From Bordetella sp. LUAb4 (GTDB taxonomy: Bacteria; Pseudomonadota; Gammaproteobacteria; Burkholderiales; Burkholderiaceae_B): 64,000 bases of DNA. Under the pieces are notes generated by a model. The model made no database searches, was not told the origin of the DNA, and was given only the letters and a program-made list of their open reading frames with translations. The translations under genes were made by a program, and so were the position numbers. Location of the stretch: contig NZ_JAHPZX010000001.1 in the NCBI RefSeq assembly GCF_021325795.1, positions 868,001 to 932,000 on the forward strand, written 5' to 3'. Below are positions 55,572 through 64,000 of the stretch, in pieces; the stretch's first letter is position 1, and the number at the start of each line of letters is the position of its first letter.

Positions 55572-56987
55572 ATGACCCGAGGGTTTCAAGACCCGGCGGC
55601 CAGCGCGGCACAGACGAATGCCCCGCAGCTCTCAGACGCCGAACCACCGATCACCAAACGCGCCAAGTTCTTCCGTGGCGCTCTTGTCGCCTCCGCACTG
55701 GGTTTGTTCGCCGCCGCCGCCGCGGTCGGCATGGTCCCGCAAACCAACGTCAGCGACCTGCCCCCGTCCCAACTGGTCCAGAGCGTCATGACGCTGTCGC
55801 CGGACGAGTACCAGGTCAGCGCCAACCCCGACGCCCCCTACATCAGCGAAGCCCGTATCCGCCCTGGCGATACGCTGGCCGCGGTGCTGCAGCGGCTGGA
55901 ACTGGACGACGACAAGCTGCAGGTTTTCCTGACCCACGATCCCAGCGCGCGCAGCATCTACAAGCTGTATCCCGGCCGGTCCGTGCAAGCGGCGACCGAC
56001 GAGTCCGGCAAGCTGCTGTGGCTGCGCTACATCCATACCCCTGGCAATGAAAGCGACGGCCAAGTGGTAACACGCTACCTGAACGTGGTTCCCGCCGGCG
56101 ACAGCTACAAGGCCGAGGAAGTCACGCAGAACACGGATCGCCAGACCCGTGTGGCGGTGGGCACCATCCGCTCCTCGCTATTCGCCGCCACCGACGAAGC
56201 CGGCGTGCCGGATTCGGTCACCATGCAAATGGCCGACATCCTCAGCGCCAAGATCGACTTCCTGCGCAATCTGCGCCAGGGCGACGAATTCCGCGTGGTT
56301 TACGAGGTGCGTTCGCACGATGGCCGCTACGCCGGCGCCGGCCGCGTGCTGGCCCTGGAATTCAAGAACCAGGACAAGACCTATACGGCTGTCTGGTTCA
56401 GCCCGGATGGCAGCAATAGCGGCGCGTATTACGGTTTCGACGGCACCAGCCTGCGCGGCGCCTTCCTGCGCACCGCCCTGAAATTCAGCCGTATCAGCTC
56501 GACCTTCGGCATGCGCATGCACCCGATCCACAAGACGTGGACCGGCCATAAAGGCGTGGATTACGCCGCGCCCTCGGGCACGCCCATCCACAGCACGTCT
56601 GATGGCACGGTGGAATTCGCGGGCACGCAGAACGGCTATGGCAACGTCGTCATCATCAAGCACGACGCCAAATACTCCACGTTGTACGCGCACCAGAGCC
56701 GCATCGCCGAGGGTATGCACAAGGGCGCACGCGTCACGCAGGGCGAAGTCATCGGCTACGTCGGCATGACCGGCTGGGCCACGGGTCCGCATCTGCATTA
56801 CGAATTCCGCGTCAACAACGAGCCGATCGATCCCCTGTCGGTGGATCTGCCGGTCGCACGCAGCCTGGAAGGCAACGATAAGGCGGCCTTCGCCAAGCTG
56901 GCAGCCGGTTACCGCCAGCAGATCGAGCTGCTGGCCAAGTTCCAACAGGCCATGCCAGGTGCGCTGGCCAGTGCCAATGTGAACTAG
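55572..56987 (+). CDS. M23-family peptidoglycan endopeptidase (MepM-like)
   Basis: 471 residues. One N-terminal membrane anchor (FFRGALVASALGLFAAAAAV, residues 33-52), a LysM/OapA-like middle region (ARIRPGDTLAAVLQRLELDD) and a C-terminal lysostaphin-type domain with zinc ligands in MHPIHKTWTGHKGVDYAAPSG and GPHLHYEF (407-411). It cuts peptide cross-links in the periplasm to allow wall expansion. Followed by anmK, a recycling enzyme, 70 bp on; the pair links wall cleavage to recycling. Confidence 0.95.
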   Translation: MTRGFQDPAASAAQTNAPQLSDAEPPITKRAKFFRGALVASALGLFAAAAAVGMVPQTNVSDLPPSQLVQSVMTLSPDEYQVSANPDAPYISEARIRPGDTLAAVLQRLELDDDKLQVFLTHDPSARSIYKLYPGRSVQAATDESGKLLWLRYIHTPGNESDGQVVTRYLNVVPAGDSYKAEEVTQNTDRQTRVAVGTIRSSLFAATDEAGVPDSVTMQMADILSAKIDFLRNLRQGDEFRVVYEVRSHDGRYAGAGRVLALEFKNQDKTYTAVWFSPDGSNSGAYYGFDGTSLRGAFLRTALKFSRISSTFGMRMHPIHKTWTGHKGVDYAAPSGTPIHSTSDGTVEFAGTQNGYGNVVIIKHDAKYSTLYAHQSRIAEGMHKGARVTQGEVIGYVGMTGWATGPHLHYEFRVNNEPIDPLSVDLPVARSLEGNDKAAFAKLAAGYRQQIELLAKFQQAMPGALASANVN

Positions 56988-57057
56988 GCCAGGCAGCCGG
57001 TCGGTCTATAGCCGCTCAGCAGCCCTTCACAACCCGAGCCAATCTGGAGCCAACGCC

Positions 57058-58170
57058 ATGAGCACGCCACGTTTGCTTATCGGTTTGATGTCCGGCACCA
57101 GTACCGACGGGGTGGACGGCGTGCTGGTCAGGCTGGGTGGCGCCCAGCCTGAACTGTTGGCGCAAGCCGATCTGCCGATGCCGGCAGACCTGCGCCAGGC
57201 GCTGCTGGCGCTGAACACCTCCGGCCCCGACGAACTTGAACGCGCAGCGTTGGCCGCACAGGCCCTGGTCGGCGTCTATGCCGATGTGGTTCAGGCCCTG
57301 TTGAAGCAGGCCGGCGTGGCCGCGGCTGACGTGGCCGCCATCGGCGCGCACGGCCAGACTGTGCGGCATCGCCCTGACCTCGGTTTCACCATCCAATTGA
57401 ATGCGCCAGCCCTGCTGGCCGAACGCTGCGGCATCGACGTGGTAGCGGACTTCCGCAGCCGCGACGTCGCCGCGGGCGGCCAAGGCGCGCCGCTGGTGCC
57501 GGCCTTCCATGCGGCCATCTTCGCCAGCGATACGCCGCGCGCCATCCTCAATCTGGGCGGCATCGCCAATGTGACGCTGCTGGCACCAGGCCGTCCCATC
57601 GTCGGCTTTGATACCGGTCCGGCCAACATGCTGCTGGATGACTGGTGCCAGCGCCATACCGGCCAGCCCTACGACAACGACGGCGCGTATGCCGCCAGTG
57701 GCAAGGCCGACGACAACATCCTCAATTACCTGCTGTCCAGCGAACCCTGGCTGAAGCTGCCGCCCCCCAAGTCCACCGGACGCGACCTGTTCAATCGCAC
57801 CTGGCTGGACCAGCGCCTGGCCGCCTGGGCTGGGTATTGCCGTGCGCTGCAGCCGCAAGACATCCAGGCGACCTTGCAGCGCTTTACCGCCCGTACGGTC
57901 GCGGACGCCATCACGGCCTACGCGCCAGACACGCGGGAAGTGCTGGTATGCGGGGGCGGCGTCAGGAACAGCGGATTGATGCGGGATCTGCGCGACTGCC
58001 TGCAGCGGCCGGTGCGGCCCACCGACGAGGTCGGCGTACCCGCGCAGGCGGTGGAAGCCTTCGCCTTCGCCTGGCTGGCCCAGGCTTTCCTGGATCGCGT
58101 CCCGGCTGGGCTGCCCGAGGTGACCGGCGCTCGCGGGCCGCGCGTGCTCGGCGCGCTGTATCCCGCCTGA
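57058..58170 (+). CDS. anmK: Anhydro-N-acetylmuramic acid kinase
   Basis: 370 residues. ATP-binding opening LIGLMSGTSTDGVDGVL, VADFRSRDVAAGGQGAPLVP near 135, and NLGGIANVT near 165, with VLVCGGGVRN near 300. It hydrates and phosphorylates 1,6-anhydroMurNAc to MurNAc-6-phosphate in the cytoplasm during peptidoglycan recycling. Start ATG 57058. Conserved place after the M23 gene. Confidence 0.96.
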   Translation: MSTPRLLIGLMSGTSTDGVDGVLVRLGGAQPELLAQADLPMPADLRQALLALNTSGPDELERAALAAQALVGVYADVVQALLKQAGVAAADVAAIGAHGQTVRHRPDLGFTIQLNAPALLAERCGIDVVADFRSRDVAAGGQGAPLVPAFHAAIFASDTPRAILNLGGIANVTLLAPGRPIVGFDTGPANMLLDDWCQRHTGQPYDNDGAYAASGKADDNILNYLLSSEPWLKLPPPKSTGRDLFNRTWLDQRLAAWAGYCRALQPQDIQATLQRFTARTVADAITAYAPDTREVLVCGGGVRNSGLMRDLRDCLQRPVRPTDEVGVPAQAVEAFAFAWLAQAFLDRVPAGLPEVTGARGPRVLGALYPA

Positions 58171-58255
58171 CACGCCCCGTCTACTGCACCGCGGTTCAAC
58201 GGAAGCGAACACCCAGGGCAGCAAACGTCCAGATAAAAGGCGAGCAAACTAAAGG

Positions 58256-58288
58256 AAAAGGCCAGGCATTTTGGCGCCTGGCCTTTTT
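58256..58288. terminator. Bidirectional terminator between anmK and erpA
   Basis: AAAAGGCCAGGC facing GCCTGGCCTTTTT, placed between the convergent anmK and erpA genes. Confidence 0.85.
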
Positions 58289-58333
58289 CACGCAGCCATC
58301 CTTAGCGGGATGCGGCGTACGTCAACATGCTGA

Positions 58334-58708
58334 TCAAACCGAGAACGACGATCCGCAACCGCAGGTGGTGGTGGCGTTCGGGTTGCGAATGACGAATTGC
58401 GCGCCTTCCAGGTCTTCCTTGTAGTCGATTTCCGCGCCTACGAGATATTGGAAGCTCATCGGGTCGACGAGCAATTGCACGCCTTCCTTGTCCAGCACGG
58501 TGTCGTCTTCGTTGACCGTCTCGTCGAAGGTGAAACCATACTGGAAACCGGAACAGCCGCCGCCTTGCACGAAGACACGCAGCTTCAGTTCGGGATTGCC
58601 TTCTTCAGCGAGCAGATCCTTGACCTTGGCCGCGGCGGAATCGGTGAACACCAGCGGAATGGGAGGGGGAGCTTGCAGGTCTACGGTTTCAGTAACAACA
58701 GCGTTCAT
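58334..58708 (-). CDS. erpA: Iron-sulfur cluster insertion protein ErpA
   Basis: 124-residue A-type carrier. The three conserved Cys are in [11 protein letters not shown] (one) and CGCGSSFSV (two). It transfers Fe-S clusters to apoproteins. Start ATG 58708. TATAGT at 58770-58775 (minus) may be the -10. Confidence 0.96.
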   Translation of the reverse strand: MNAVVTETVDLQAPPPIPLVFTDSAAAKVKDLLAEEGNPELKLRVFVQGGGCSGFQYGFTFDETVNEDDTVLDKEGVQLLVDPMSFQYLVGAEIDYKEDLEGAQFVIRNPNATTTCGCGSSFSV

Positions 58709-58839
58709 AATCGGGACTCCTGCCCTCTAGGGGCGAATTCAGGCGGCACCGTGGCGCCGGCATCTGTCTACTATACTGCGCGCGGCTCAAGCCCGCCCAA
58801 TACACCTACACGGGACCGGGGCTATTGACGCAGGTCACC

Positions 58840-59526
58840 TCAGAAGGGCCCCTTCACCGTGCGTGTCGCCCGCACCACACCCCCTTCCAGCACATTGAGG
58901 GTAATCGACGCGGGAACGAAGCCTTCAGGTACGGCCAACAGGCCCTGGCCACGCTGATATTGATCAAAATCGAACGGTATGGTGTCCGCGGCGGTCTTTG
59001 GTGTCGGGCTGGCCGGACGCAAAAGGCTGAGCACGGCGGTTTTCGGTTTACCGTTCTGCGTGCCTTCCGCGACGAACTGCAGGCTACCGACGAACGGCGG
59101 ACTGCCACTGCGGGCACTGCGCATCAACAGCACCCGGTAGCTCAGGCCTTCGGCCGTATGCTCGACATCCAGGCCGCGTACGCTGACCACGCCGCCAGGA
59201 CCGGGCGGCAGTAATTGTTCATAGAAGGCCAACCGGTCACGCAAGGTACCAAGCTGGTCCATCTGGCTACTGACCTGGGCCGACAGCGTATTGCGCGTGG
59301 ACCGTTCCACCGCCAGCTCACCCTCCGCCATGTCCAGCTGCCGCCGGACGAACTCCAGATCGGCGCTGCGCTGCGCCAGTTCCGCATTCAGTGCCTGCAC
59401 CGCTTGCGGCGTAGGCGCGTCGCTGTCCGCCTGGCGTTTCTGCTGGACCAGGTACATAGCCTCCGCGCCGATCACCAGACCGACGATCAGGACGAGAAGG
59501 ATGCGGAAGACGACCGAGCGAGGCAT
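58840..59526 (-). CDS. DUF6776-type membrane-anchored protein
   Basis: 228 residues. One N-terminal transmembrane span (VVFRILLVLIVGLVIGAEAM), a coiled-coil (residues 40-105: LNAELAQRSADLEFVRRQL, SSQMDQLGTLRDRLAFYEQL) and a beta-rich C-terminal periplasmic domain. Function unknown; commonly located between erpA and rpsI in this order. A six-unit 15-bp repeat lies about 37 bp upstream of ATG 59526, in the promoter or leader. Confidence 0.85.
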   Translation of the reverse strand: MPRSVVFRILLVLIVGLVIGAEAMYLVQQKRQADSDAPTPQAVQALNAELAQRSADLEFVRRQLDMAEGELAVERSTRNTLSAQVSSQMDQLGTLRDRLAFYEQLLPPGPGGVVSVRGLDVEHTAEGLSYRVLLMRSARSGSPPFVGSLQFVAEGTQNGKPKTAVLSLLRPASPTPKTAADTIPFDFDQYQRGQGLLAVPEGFVPASITLNVLEGGVVRATRTVKGPF

Positions 59527-59562
59527 GTTTTATGGAAGATGCACGGCGGGGGATAGGTGGAG

Positions 59563-59652
59563 CGGAATATGCAAAAACGGAATATGCAAAAACGGATTAT
59601 GCAAAAACGGATTATGCAAAAAGGGATTATGCGAAAAGGGATTATGCAAAAA
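59563..59652. repeat. 15-bp tandem repeat, six perfect-length copies
   Basis: Six head-to-tail 15-bp units of the type CGGATTATGCAAAAA, with base changes only at positions 1, 5 and 11. It lies between the rpsI terminator and the DUF6776 start. It is AT-rich against a GC-rich background and contains no spacer, so it is a VNTR-like array, not CRISPR. Confidence 0.95.
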
Positions 59653-59665
59653 TCTGGCAAACAAC

Positions 59666-59691
59666 AAAAAGGCCGCTTTCGCGGCCTTTTT
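59666..59691 (-). terminator. Terminator after rpsI
   Basis: AAAAAGGCCGC with GCGGCCTTTTT around a TTTC loop, directly after rpsI on the minus strand. Confidence 0.88.
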
Positions 59692-59699
59692 GCTGGGCA

Positions 59700-60092
59700 T
59701 TAGCGCTTGCTGAACTGCTTGCGACGACGCGCCTTGCGAAGACCGACCTTCTTACGTTCGACTTCACGAGCATCACGAGTCACCAGGCCAGCTTGCGACA
59801 GCGCGGGCTTCAGCGTGGCATCGTAGTCGATGAGCGCGCGGGTGATGCCGTGGCGCACTGCACCGGCTTGACCCGATTCGCCACCGCCATGCACGTTGAC
59901 GCGGATGTCGAAGGACTCCAGGTGGCCAGTCAGTTCCAGCGGCTGGCGCACGACCATACGGCCGGTTTCACGAGCGAAGAACTCGTCGACGGGCTTGCCG
60001 TTGACGACGATCTTGCCCGAGCCTTTCTTGAGGAACACACGCGCCACCGAAGTTTTACGACGGCCGGTTCCGTAATTCCAGTTACCGATCAT
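59700..60092 (-). CDS. rpsI: 30S ribosomal protein S9
   Basis: 130 residues: [21 protein letters not shown] at the start and the conserved basic end RRRKQFSKR that reaches the P-site tRNA. Start ATG 60092. It lies 9 bp after rplM in the usual rplM-rpsI pair. Confidence 0.98.
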   Translation of the reverse strand: MIGNWNYGTGRRKTSVARVFLKKGSGKIVVNGKPVDEFFARETGRMVVRQPLELTGHLESFDIRVNVHGGGESGQAGAVRHGITRALIDYDATLKPALSQAGLVTRDAREVERKKVGLRKARRRKQFSKR

Positions 60093-60101
60093 GTCGATTC
60101 C

Positions 60102-60530
60102 TTAGATTTCCAGCAGCTGAGGTTGCTGCGCGGTGTGCGGATGCTTGTCATCCGCGTACACCTTCAGCTTCTTGAACATGGCGTAGCCAAGCGGACCCTT
60201 CGGGAGCATGCCCTTGACCGCCTTTTCAATGGCGCGGCCGGGGAAACGCTGCTGCATCTTACCGAAGTTGGTCTCACTGATACCGCCCGGGTAGGTCGAG
60301 TGGCGGTAGTACTTCTTGTCCAGCGCCTTGTTCCCGGTAACGACGATATCGGCTGCGTTGATGATGATGATGTAATCACCAGTGTCAACGTGCGGCGTAA
60401 AAACGGGTTTGTGCTTGCCACGCAGACGACGTGCGACTTCGCTGGCCACACGACCGAGGACTTTGCCCTTCGCGTCGATCACAAACCAGTCACGCTTGAC
60501 TTCATGCGGCTTGGCCACAAAGGTCTTCAT
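60102..60530 (-). CDS. rplM: 50S ribosomal protein L13
   Basis: 142 residues. Conserved [20 protein letters not shown] and GMLPKGPLG motifs. ATG 60530 (MKTFVAKP) is chosen over a longer frame to 60644 by family length and an upstream AGGAACC. First gene of the L13-S9 operon. Confidence 0.98.
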   Translation of the reverse strand: MKTFVAKPHEVKRDWFVIDAKGKVLGRVASEVARRLRGKHKPVFTPHVDTGDYIIIINAADIVVTGNKALDKKYYRHSTYPGGISETNFGKMQQRFPGRAIEKAVKGMLPKGPLGYAMFKKLKVYADDKHPHTAQQPQLLEI

Positions 60531-60656
60531 GATGGTTCCTAGAGAGAAATATTGGTTTTCCGGCGGAGAAATCCCGCCTGGAATCCCCCCCTTCGCCGCC
60601 CCGCCTAAGCGTTGTTGGTTCGCCCGTGCGAGTACGGAAAACAAGGGAAGTCTTCG

Positions 60657-60665
60657 ATTCTAGCA
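60657..60665 (-). promoter_or_regulatory. Extended -10 element of rplM-rpsI
   Basis: Minus-strand TGCTAGAAT about 130 bp upstream of rplM, overlapping the outer edge of an imperfect hairpin (GCACGGAT/ATCCGTGC, 60663-60696). No clear -35. Confidence 0.5.
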
Positions 60666-60711
60666 CGGATTTGCTCAATGTTTGAGCGATCCGTGCCAAA
60701 TGATCTGAAAC

Positions 60712-60732
60712 CGTGGCGGTTAAACCGCCACG
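60712..60732 (-). terminator. Hairpin after livF
   Basis: Ten-base stem CGTGGCGGTT/AACCGCCACG with a very small centre; followed on the minus strand by GTTTCA only, so a weak terminator. Confidence 0.45.
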
Positions 60733-60779
60733 TTGCCAGGTCGCCGCGTTGCCAGCCGGCGTCCGGCAGCCGCCCGGCG

Positions 60780-61490
60780 TCACCCGCCGAGGTAGGCTTC
60801 CAGCACGCGGGGGTGGCCCAGCAATTCCCGGCCGCTGCCCGACAGCGCCAACGCACCGTTTTCCAGCACGTAGCCCTTCTGCGCGATCTTCAAAGCCTGG
60901 CGCACGTTCTGCTCCACCAGGAACAGCGTCAGCCCATCGGCGTTGATGGCACGCACCGCGCGGAAGATTTCCTGCACCACGATCGGCGCCAGGCCCATCG
61001 ACGGTTCGTCCAGCAGCAACAGGCGCGGCTTGGCCATCAGCGCGCGGCCGATCGCCAGCATCTGCTGTTCGCCGCCGGACAGGTTGCCGGCCACGCCCTG
61101 CAGGCGCTCTTTCAGACGCGGAAACAGATTGAAGATGTATTCCAGATCATCCTCGACCTTGGCGCGGCCACGGCGATAGGCGCCCAGCTCCAGGTTCTCG
61201 CGTACCGTCATGGTGGTGAGAATGGCACGCCCCTCGGGCACCTGCACGATGCCGCGCGCGACGATCTGATGCGGAGCCAGGCGCGTGATGTCCTCGCCTT
61301 CGAACAGCACCGCGCCCTTGGCCTTGGGCAGCAGGCCCGACAAGGCCAGCAAGGTGGTCGACTTGCCGGCGCCATTGGCGCCCACCAGGGCCGTGATCTG
61401 GCCCGCATCCAGCGACATATCGACGCCGCGCACGGCCTCGATGTGGCCGTAATTGATTTCCAGGCCGCGTATTTCCAGCATGGCGGTCAT
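60780..61490 (-). CDS. livF: Branched-chain amino acid-type ABC ATPase LivF
   Basis: 236 residues. Walker A GANGAGKST near 38, signature LSGGEQQML, Walker B LLLLDEPSMGLAP and switch EQNVRQAL. Powers HAAT-family import. The ATG overlaps the livG stop by 4 bases (ATGA). Last gene of the liv operon; the binding protein gene is not in the window. Confidence 0.96.
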   Translation of the reverse strand: MTAMLEIRGLEINYGHIEAVRGVDMSLDAGQITALVGANGAGKSTTLLALSGLLPKAKGAVLFEGEDITRLAPHQIVARGIVQVPEGRAILTTMTVRENLELGAYRRGRAKVEDDLEYIFNLFPRLKERLQGVAGNLSGGEQQMLAIGRALMAKPRLLLLDEPSMGLAPIVVQEIFRAVRAINADGLTLFLVEQNVRQALKIAQKGYVLENGALALSGSGRELLGHPRVLEAYLGG

Positions 61491-62275
61491 GCGCGCACCT
61501 CCGCGGCTTGCTCGTCCTCTTCGTCGTCGCGGCCCAGATAAGCCTCGATGACCTGTTCATTGTTGCGGATCGCATCCGGCGCGCCGCTGGCGATGATCTT
61601 GCCGAAGTTCAGCACCGCGATGGTCTCGCACAGGCCCATCACGAAACGCATGTCGTGCTCGATCATCAGGATGGTGTAACCGCGGCCGCGAATGGCTTCG
61701 ATCTCGCGCATCAGTTCGGCGCGCTCGCCGGTGTTCATGCCGGCCACCGGCTCGTCCAGCAGCAACAGGCGCGGCTCGGTCGCCAGCGCGCGCGCCAGCT
61801 CCAGGCGGCGCTGTTCGCCATAAGACAGGTTGTCGGCCAGGTCGTGCGCCTTGTGGTCCAGCTTCATCCAGCTCAGCAGCTCCAGCGCGCGCTCGCGCGC
61901 CTGGGCTTCATGCTTGCGGAAGTTGGGCAGGCTGAACAACAGGCCGCCGACGCCATAGTGCATATGCCGGTAAGCCCCCACCACCACGTTTTCCAGCAAC
62001 GTCATTTCCTTGAACAGGCGAATGTTCTGGAAGGTGCGCGCCACGCCGGCGCGGGTGATGCGGTGCGGCTTGACGCCCAGCAGGCTCTTACCATCGAAGG
62101 ACACGTTACCGCCGCTGGGGCGCAGCAGACCGGTGATGATGTTGAAGACCGTGGTCTTGCCGGCGCCATTGGGGCCGATCAGGCCGAAGATGGCGCCTTG
62201 CGGGACGTTGAGATTGACGTCATGCAGCACATGCAGGCCGCCGAAACGCATGGAGATATTGGAGAGTTCAAGCAT
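61487..62275 (-). CDS. livG: Branched-chain amino acid-type ABC ATPase LivG
   Basis: 262 residues. Walker A GPNGAGKTT near 36, signature LSYGEQRRLELARAL, Walker B LLLLDEPVAGMN and IEHDMRFVMGL. The start overlaps the livM stop by 8 bases. The C-terminal tail is acidic (GRDDEEDEQAAEV). Confidence 0.96.
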   Translation of the reverse strand: MLELSNISMRFGGLHVLHDVNLNVPQGAIFGLIGPNGAGKTTVFNIITGLLRPSGGNVSFDGKSLLGVKPHRITRAGVARTFQNIRLFKEMTLLENVVVGAYRHMHYGVGGLLFSLPNFRKHEAQARERALELLSWMKLDHKAHDLADNLSYGEQRRLELARALATEPRLLLLDEPVAGMNTGERAELMREIEAIRGRGYTILMIEHDMRFVMGLCETIAVLNFGKIIASGAPDAIRNNEQVIEAYLGRDDEEDEQAAEVRA

Positions 62276-63134
62276 GACGCTTGCCTCCCTTGCGCGTCCA
62301 GCGCGCGAAACGCGCCGGATCCCAGATGCCTTGCGGCAGGAACAGAACGATAAGCACCAGGATGACCCCGTTGGCGACCAGGCGGAAATCGCCCAGCCCG
62401 CGCAGCGCTTCCGGCAGCACGGTAATGATGGCGCTGCCCAGCAGCGGTCCGATCAGGCTGTTGATACCCCCCAGGATGGTCATGGTCAGGATTTCCACGC
62501 CACGGTCGAAACCGAATTCCTGCGGGCCGATGAAAAACGTCAGGTGGGCATTGAGCGCGCCGGCCAGGCCAGCGACGGCGGCGCCCAGGATGAAGGCCAG
62601 CATTTTGTTGGCGCGCACGTCGATGCCCATCAGGCCGGCGGCGGTTTCATCGCCACGGATGGCGTCGAAGGCACGGCCGACCTTGGATACACGCATGCGC
62701 CACAGCACCAGCAGCACGATGACCACGGCGCCCGCCACATGCCACCACTGCGTCAATTGCGGAATGCCGTTCAGGCCCAGCGCGCCGCCGGTCACCGATT
62801 CGGTATTCAGAATGGCCACCCGCACCACTTCGCCGAAGCCCAGTGTGGCCATGGCCAGATAGACGCCGGATAGCCGGATGGTGGGCAGGCCGATCAGCGC
62901 CGCCACCAGGGCCGGAGCGGCCATGCCGCCCGCCAGCGCCACGGAAAACGGCATGTCGTAATTCATCGTCAGCAGGGCTGCCGCATAGGCGCCGATGCCC
63001 ATGAAAGCCGCGTTGGCCATGGCCAGCATGCCGCAGGCCAGGGTCAGCCAGATGGACAACGCCAGCAAGGCGTTGGTCCCCAGCGACATGACCAGGTTGC
63101 CGTAGATATTCCAGAAATTTTCGAGTCCGCTCAT
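62268..63134 (-). CDS. livM: Branched-chain amino acid-type ABC permease LivM
   Basis: 288 residues, about eight hydrophobic spans, with the family loop RVGRAFDAIRGDETAAGLMGI-like sequence (KVGRAFDAIRGDETAAGLMG) that contacts the ATPase. ATG 63134 is preferred to TTG 63140, which overlaps the livH stop. Works with LivH as the membrane channel. Confidence 0.95.
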   Translation of the reverse strand: MSGLENFWNIYGNLVMSLGTNALLALSIWLTLACGMLAMANAAFMGIGAYAAALLTMNYDMPFSVALAGGMAAPALVAALIGLPTIRLSGVYLAMATLGFGEVVRVAILNTESVTGGALGLNGIPQLTQWWHVAGAVVIVLLVLWRMRVSKVGRAFDAIRGDETAAGLMGIDVRANKMLAFILGAAVAGLAGALNAHLTFFIGPQEFGFDRGVEILTMTILGGINSLIGPLLGSAIITVLPEALRGLGDFRLVANGVILVLIVLFLPQGIWDPARFARWTRKGGKRHA

Positions 63135-63136
63135 GC

Positions 63137-64000
63137 TCAAGCCTTGCGTTGCACCACTTTGCCGAACAGGCCCTGGGGGCGCACCAGCAGAATCAGGAAG
63201 AGCAGGCCAAAGGCCACCGCGTCACGCATCGTGGAACCGATGTACGCGACCGACAGCACCTCGGCGAAGCCCAGGAACAGGCCGCCCAGCATGGCGCCAC
63301 GGATATCGCCCATGCCACCCAGGATGATGACGGCGATGCCCTTGTGCAGCATGGGTTGGCCCATCAGCGGGAAGACGGCGTTGGAGTACAGGCCGATCAG
63401 CAGGCCAGCCACGCCGCCCAGCGCACCCGCCATGAAGGAGGTCACCAGGAACAGCTGCTCGACGTTGATCCCCAGCAGCCAGGCCGCCTTGGGCGACTCG
63501 GCGATGGCGCGCAGGGCGCGCCCGAACTGGGTGCGGTGCATGACCAGCATCAGCACCGCCATCAGCGCGAAGGACAGGAAGATGATGGCCAGCTCGATGA
63601 CCGTTACGTGCATGCCCGCGATCACCAGCGTCTGATCGGGCACGATGCCCACGGGGAAGCGCTGGTTGCTGGCGCCATAGACGCCCTGCATGCCGTTGTT
63701 CAGGATGATGCCCACGCCGATGGTGGCGATCATGGGAATCAAGTGCGGCGCGTTGCGCTTGCGCAGCGGCTTGAGCACCAGCCAGTCGATCAGCGCGCCC
63801 ACCACACCGGACGCGACGAAGGCGCCGATGATGGCGACCCATAGCGGAACACCCAGCTTGGTGATGAAGGCCAGCGCGACATAGGCGCCCACCATGAACA
63901 CGGCGCCATGAGCCAGATTGATGATGCCCAACACGCCGAAGACCAGCGTGAAGCCCAGCGCGAACAAGGCGTACACACAGCCCAGCGACAAGGCATTGAC
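63137..64000 (-). CDS. livH: Branched-chain amino acid-type ABC permease LivH (5' end off window)
   Basis: The frame is open to the right edge of the window, so the first residues are missing. LGCVYALFALGFTLVFGVLG, then INLAHGAVFMVGAYVAL is the LivH opening. The loop FGRALRAIAESPKAAWLLGI is the ATPase contact. It ends 2 bases before the livM ATG. Confidence 0.95.
   Translation of the reverse strand, partial: VNALSLGCVYALFALGFTLVFGVLGIINLAHGAVFMVGAYVALAFITKLGVPLWVAIIGAFVASGVVGALIDWLVLKPLRKRNAPHLIPMIATIGVGIILNNGMQGVYGASNQRFPVGIVPDQTLVIAGMHVTVIELAIIFLSFALMAVLMLVMHRTQFGRALRAIAESPKAAWLLGINVEQLFLVTSFMAGALGGVAGLLIGLYSNAVFPLMGQPMLHKGIAVIILGGMGDIRGAMLGGLFLGFAEVLSVAYIGSTMRDAVAFGLLFLILLVRPQGLFGKVVQRKA

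Noticed and set aside
59563-59652. CRISPR array
   Set aside because: The 15-bp units are contiguous with no spacers and there are no cas genes.
59532-60542. 336-residue plus-strand ORF beginning in the 15-bp repeats
   Set aside because: It runs antisense through rpsI and rplM; the repetitive YAKTD start is just the VNTR read in frame.

Overview
The window reads as chromosome of a high-GC betaproteobacterium of the Alcaligenaceae (Bordetella/Achromobacter type). The evidence is the conserved housekeeping block tyrS, M23 peptidase, anmK, erpA, rpsI and rplM, the glyA-nrdR and ribD-ribE pairs, a Bug-family binding protein, DUF4148 lipoprotein-like small proteins and a livHMGF operon. The species assignment is an inference; no rRNA or other species marker is present.

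Layout. (1) 1-15.2 kb is a stress and envelope module. It holds an Orn/Lys/Arg decarboxylase (3' end off the left edge), a YSC84/SYLF lipoprotein, an RND efflux operon, PPK2, a SulP transporter, DUF3300 and DUF2950 proteins and a small membrane protein. Both divergent intergenic regions of this block carry the same palindrome with ATTGGAC half-sites, so the block may be one regulon. (2) 15.2-18.7 kb holds a PP2C-like protein and a secreted DUF4344 metallopeptidase fused to a cysteine-less rhodanese domain. (3) 18.7-30.5 kb is an accessory region punctuated by three direct, indel-free 620-bp copies of a complete DUF4148 gene unit, from upstream region to terminator. The first interval carries a sulfur-scavenging set: two NtaA-type flavin monooxygenases, SfnB, a permease and a binding protein. 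The second, with different composition, carries a stand-alone nitrilase-fold protein with an unrecognised N-terminal domain and a small partner, plus a small PilZ-like gene. This is the best candidate for an undescribed system. (4) 30.7-31.4 kb holds cspA and tRNA-Ser(GGA). (5) 31.5-42.4 kb is a catabolic and transport locus: LysR, dipeptide-type ABC transporter and M14 peptidase on one strand, with an ArgH-like lyase and a Bug binding protein divergent. (6) 42.4-47.2 kb is the prkA-yeaH-spoVR operon. (7) 47.5-53.1 kb holds ribE, ribD, an isochorismatase-fold hydrolase, a GlxA-type regulator, nrdR and glyA. (8) 53.3-64 kb is the translation and cell-wall block followed by livF, livG, livM and a partial livH.

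Three short tandem-repeat loci stand out: 8-bp units just upstream of the decarboxylase start, 15-bp units inside ribD, and six 15-bp units upstream of the DUF6776 gene. Many long antisense ORFs exist because of high GC; they were treated as shadows of the genes listed.
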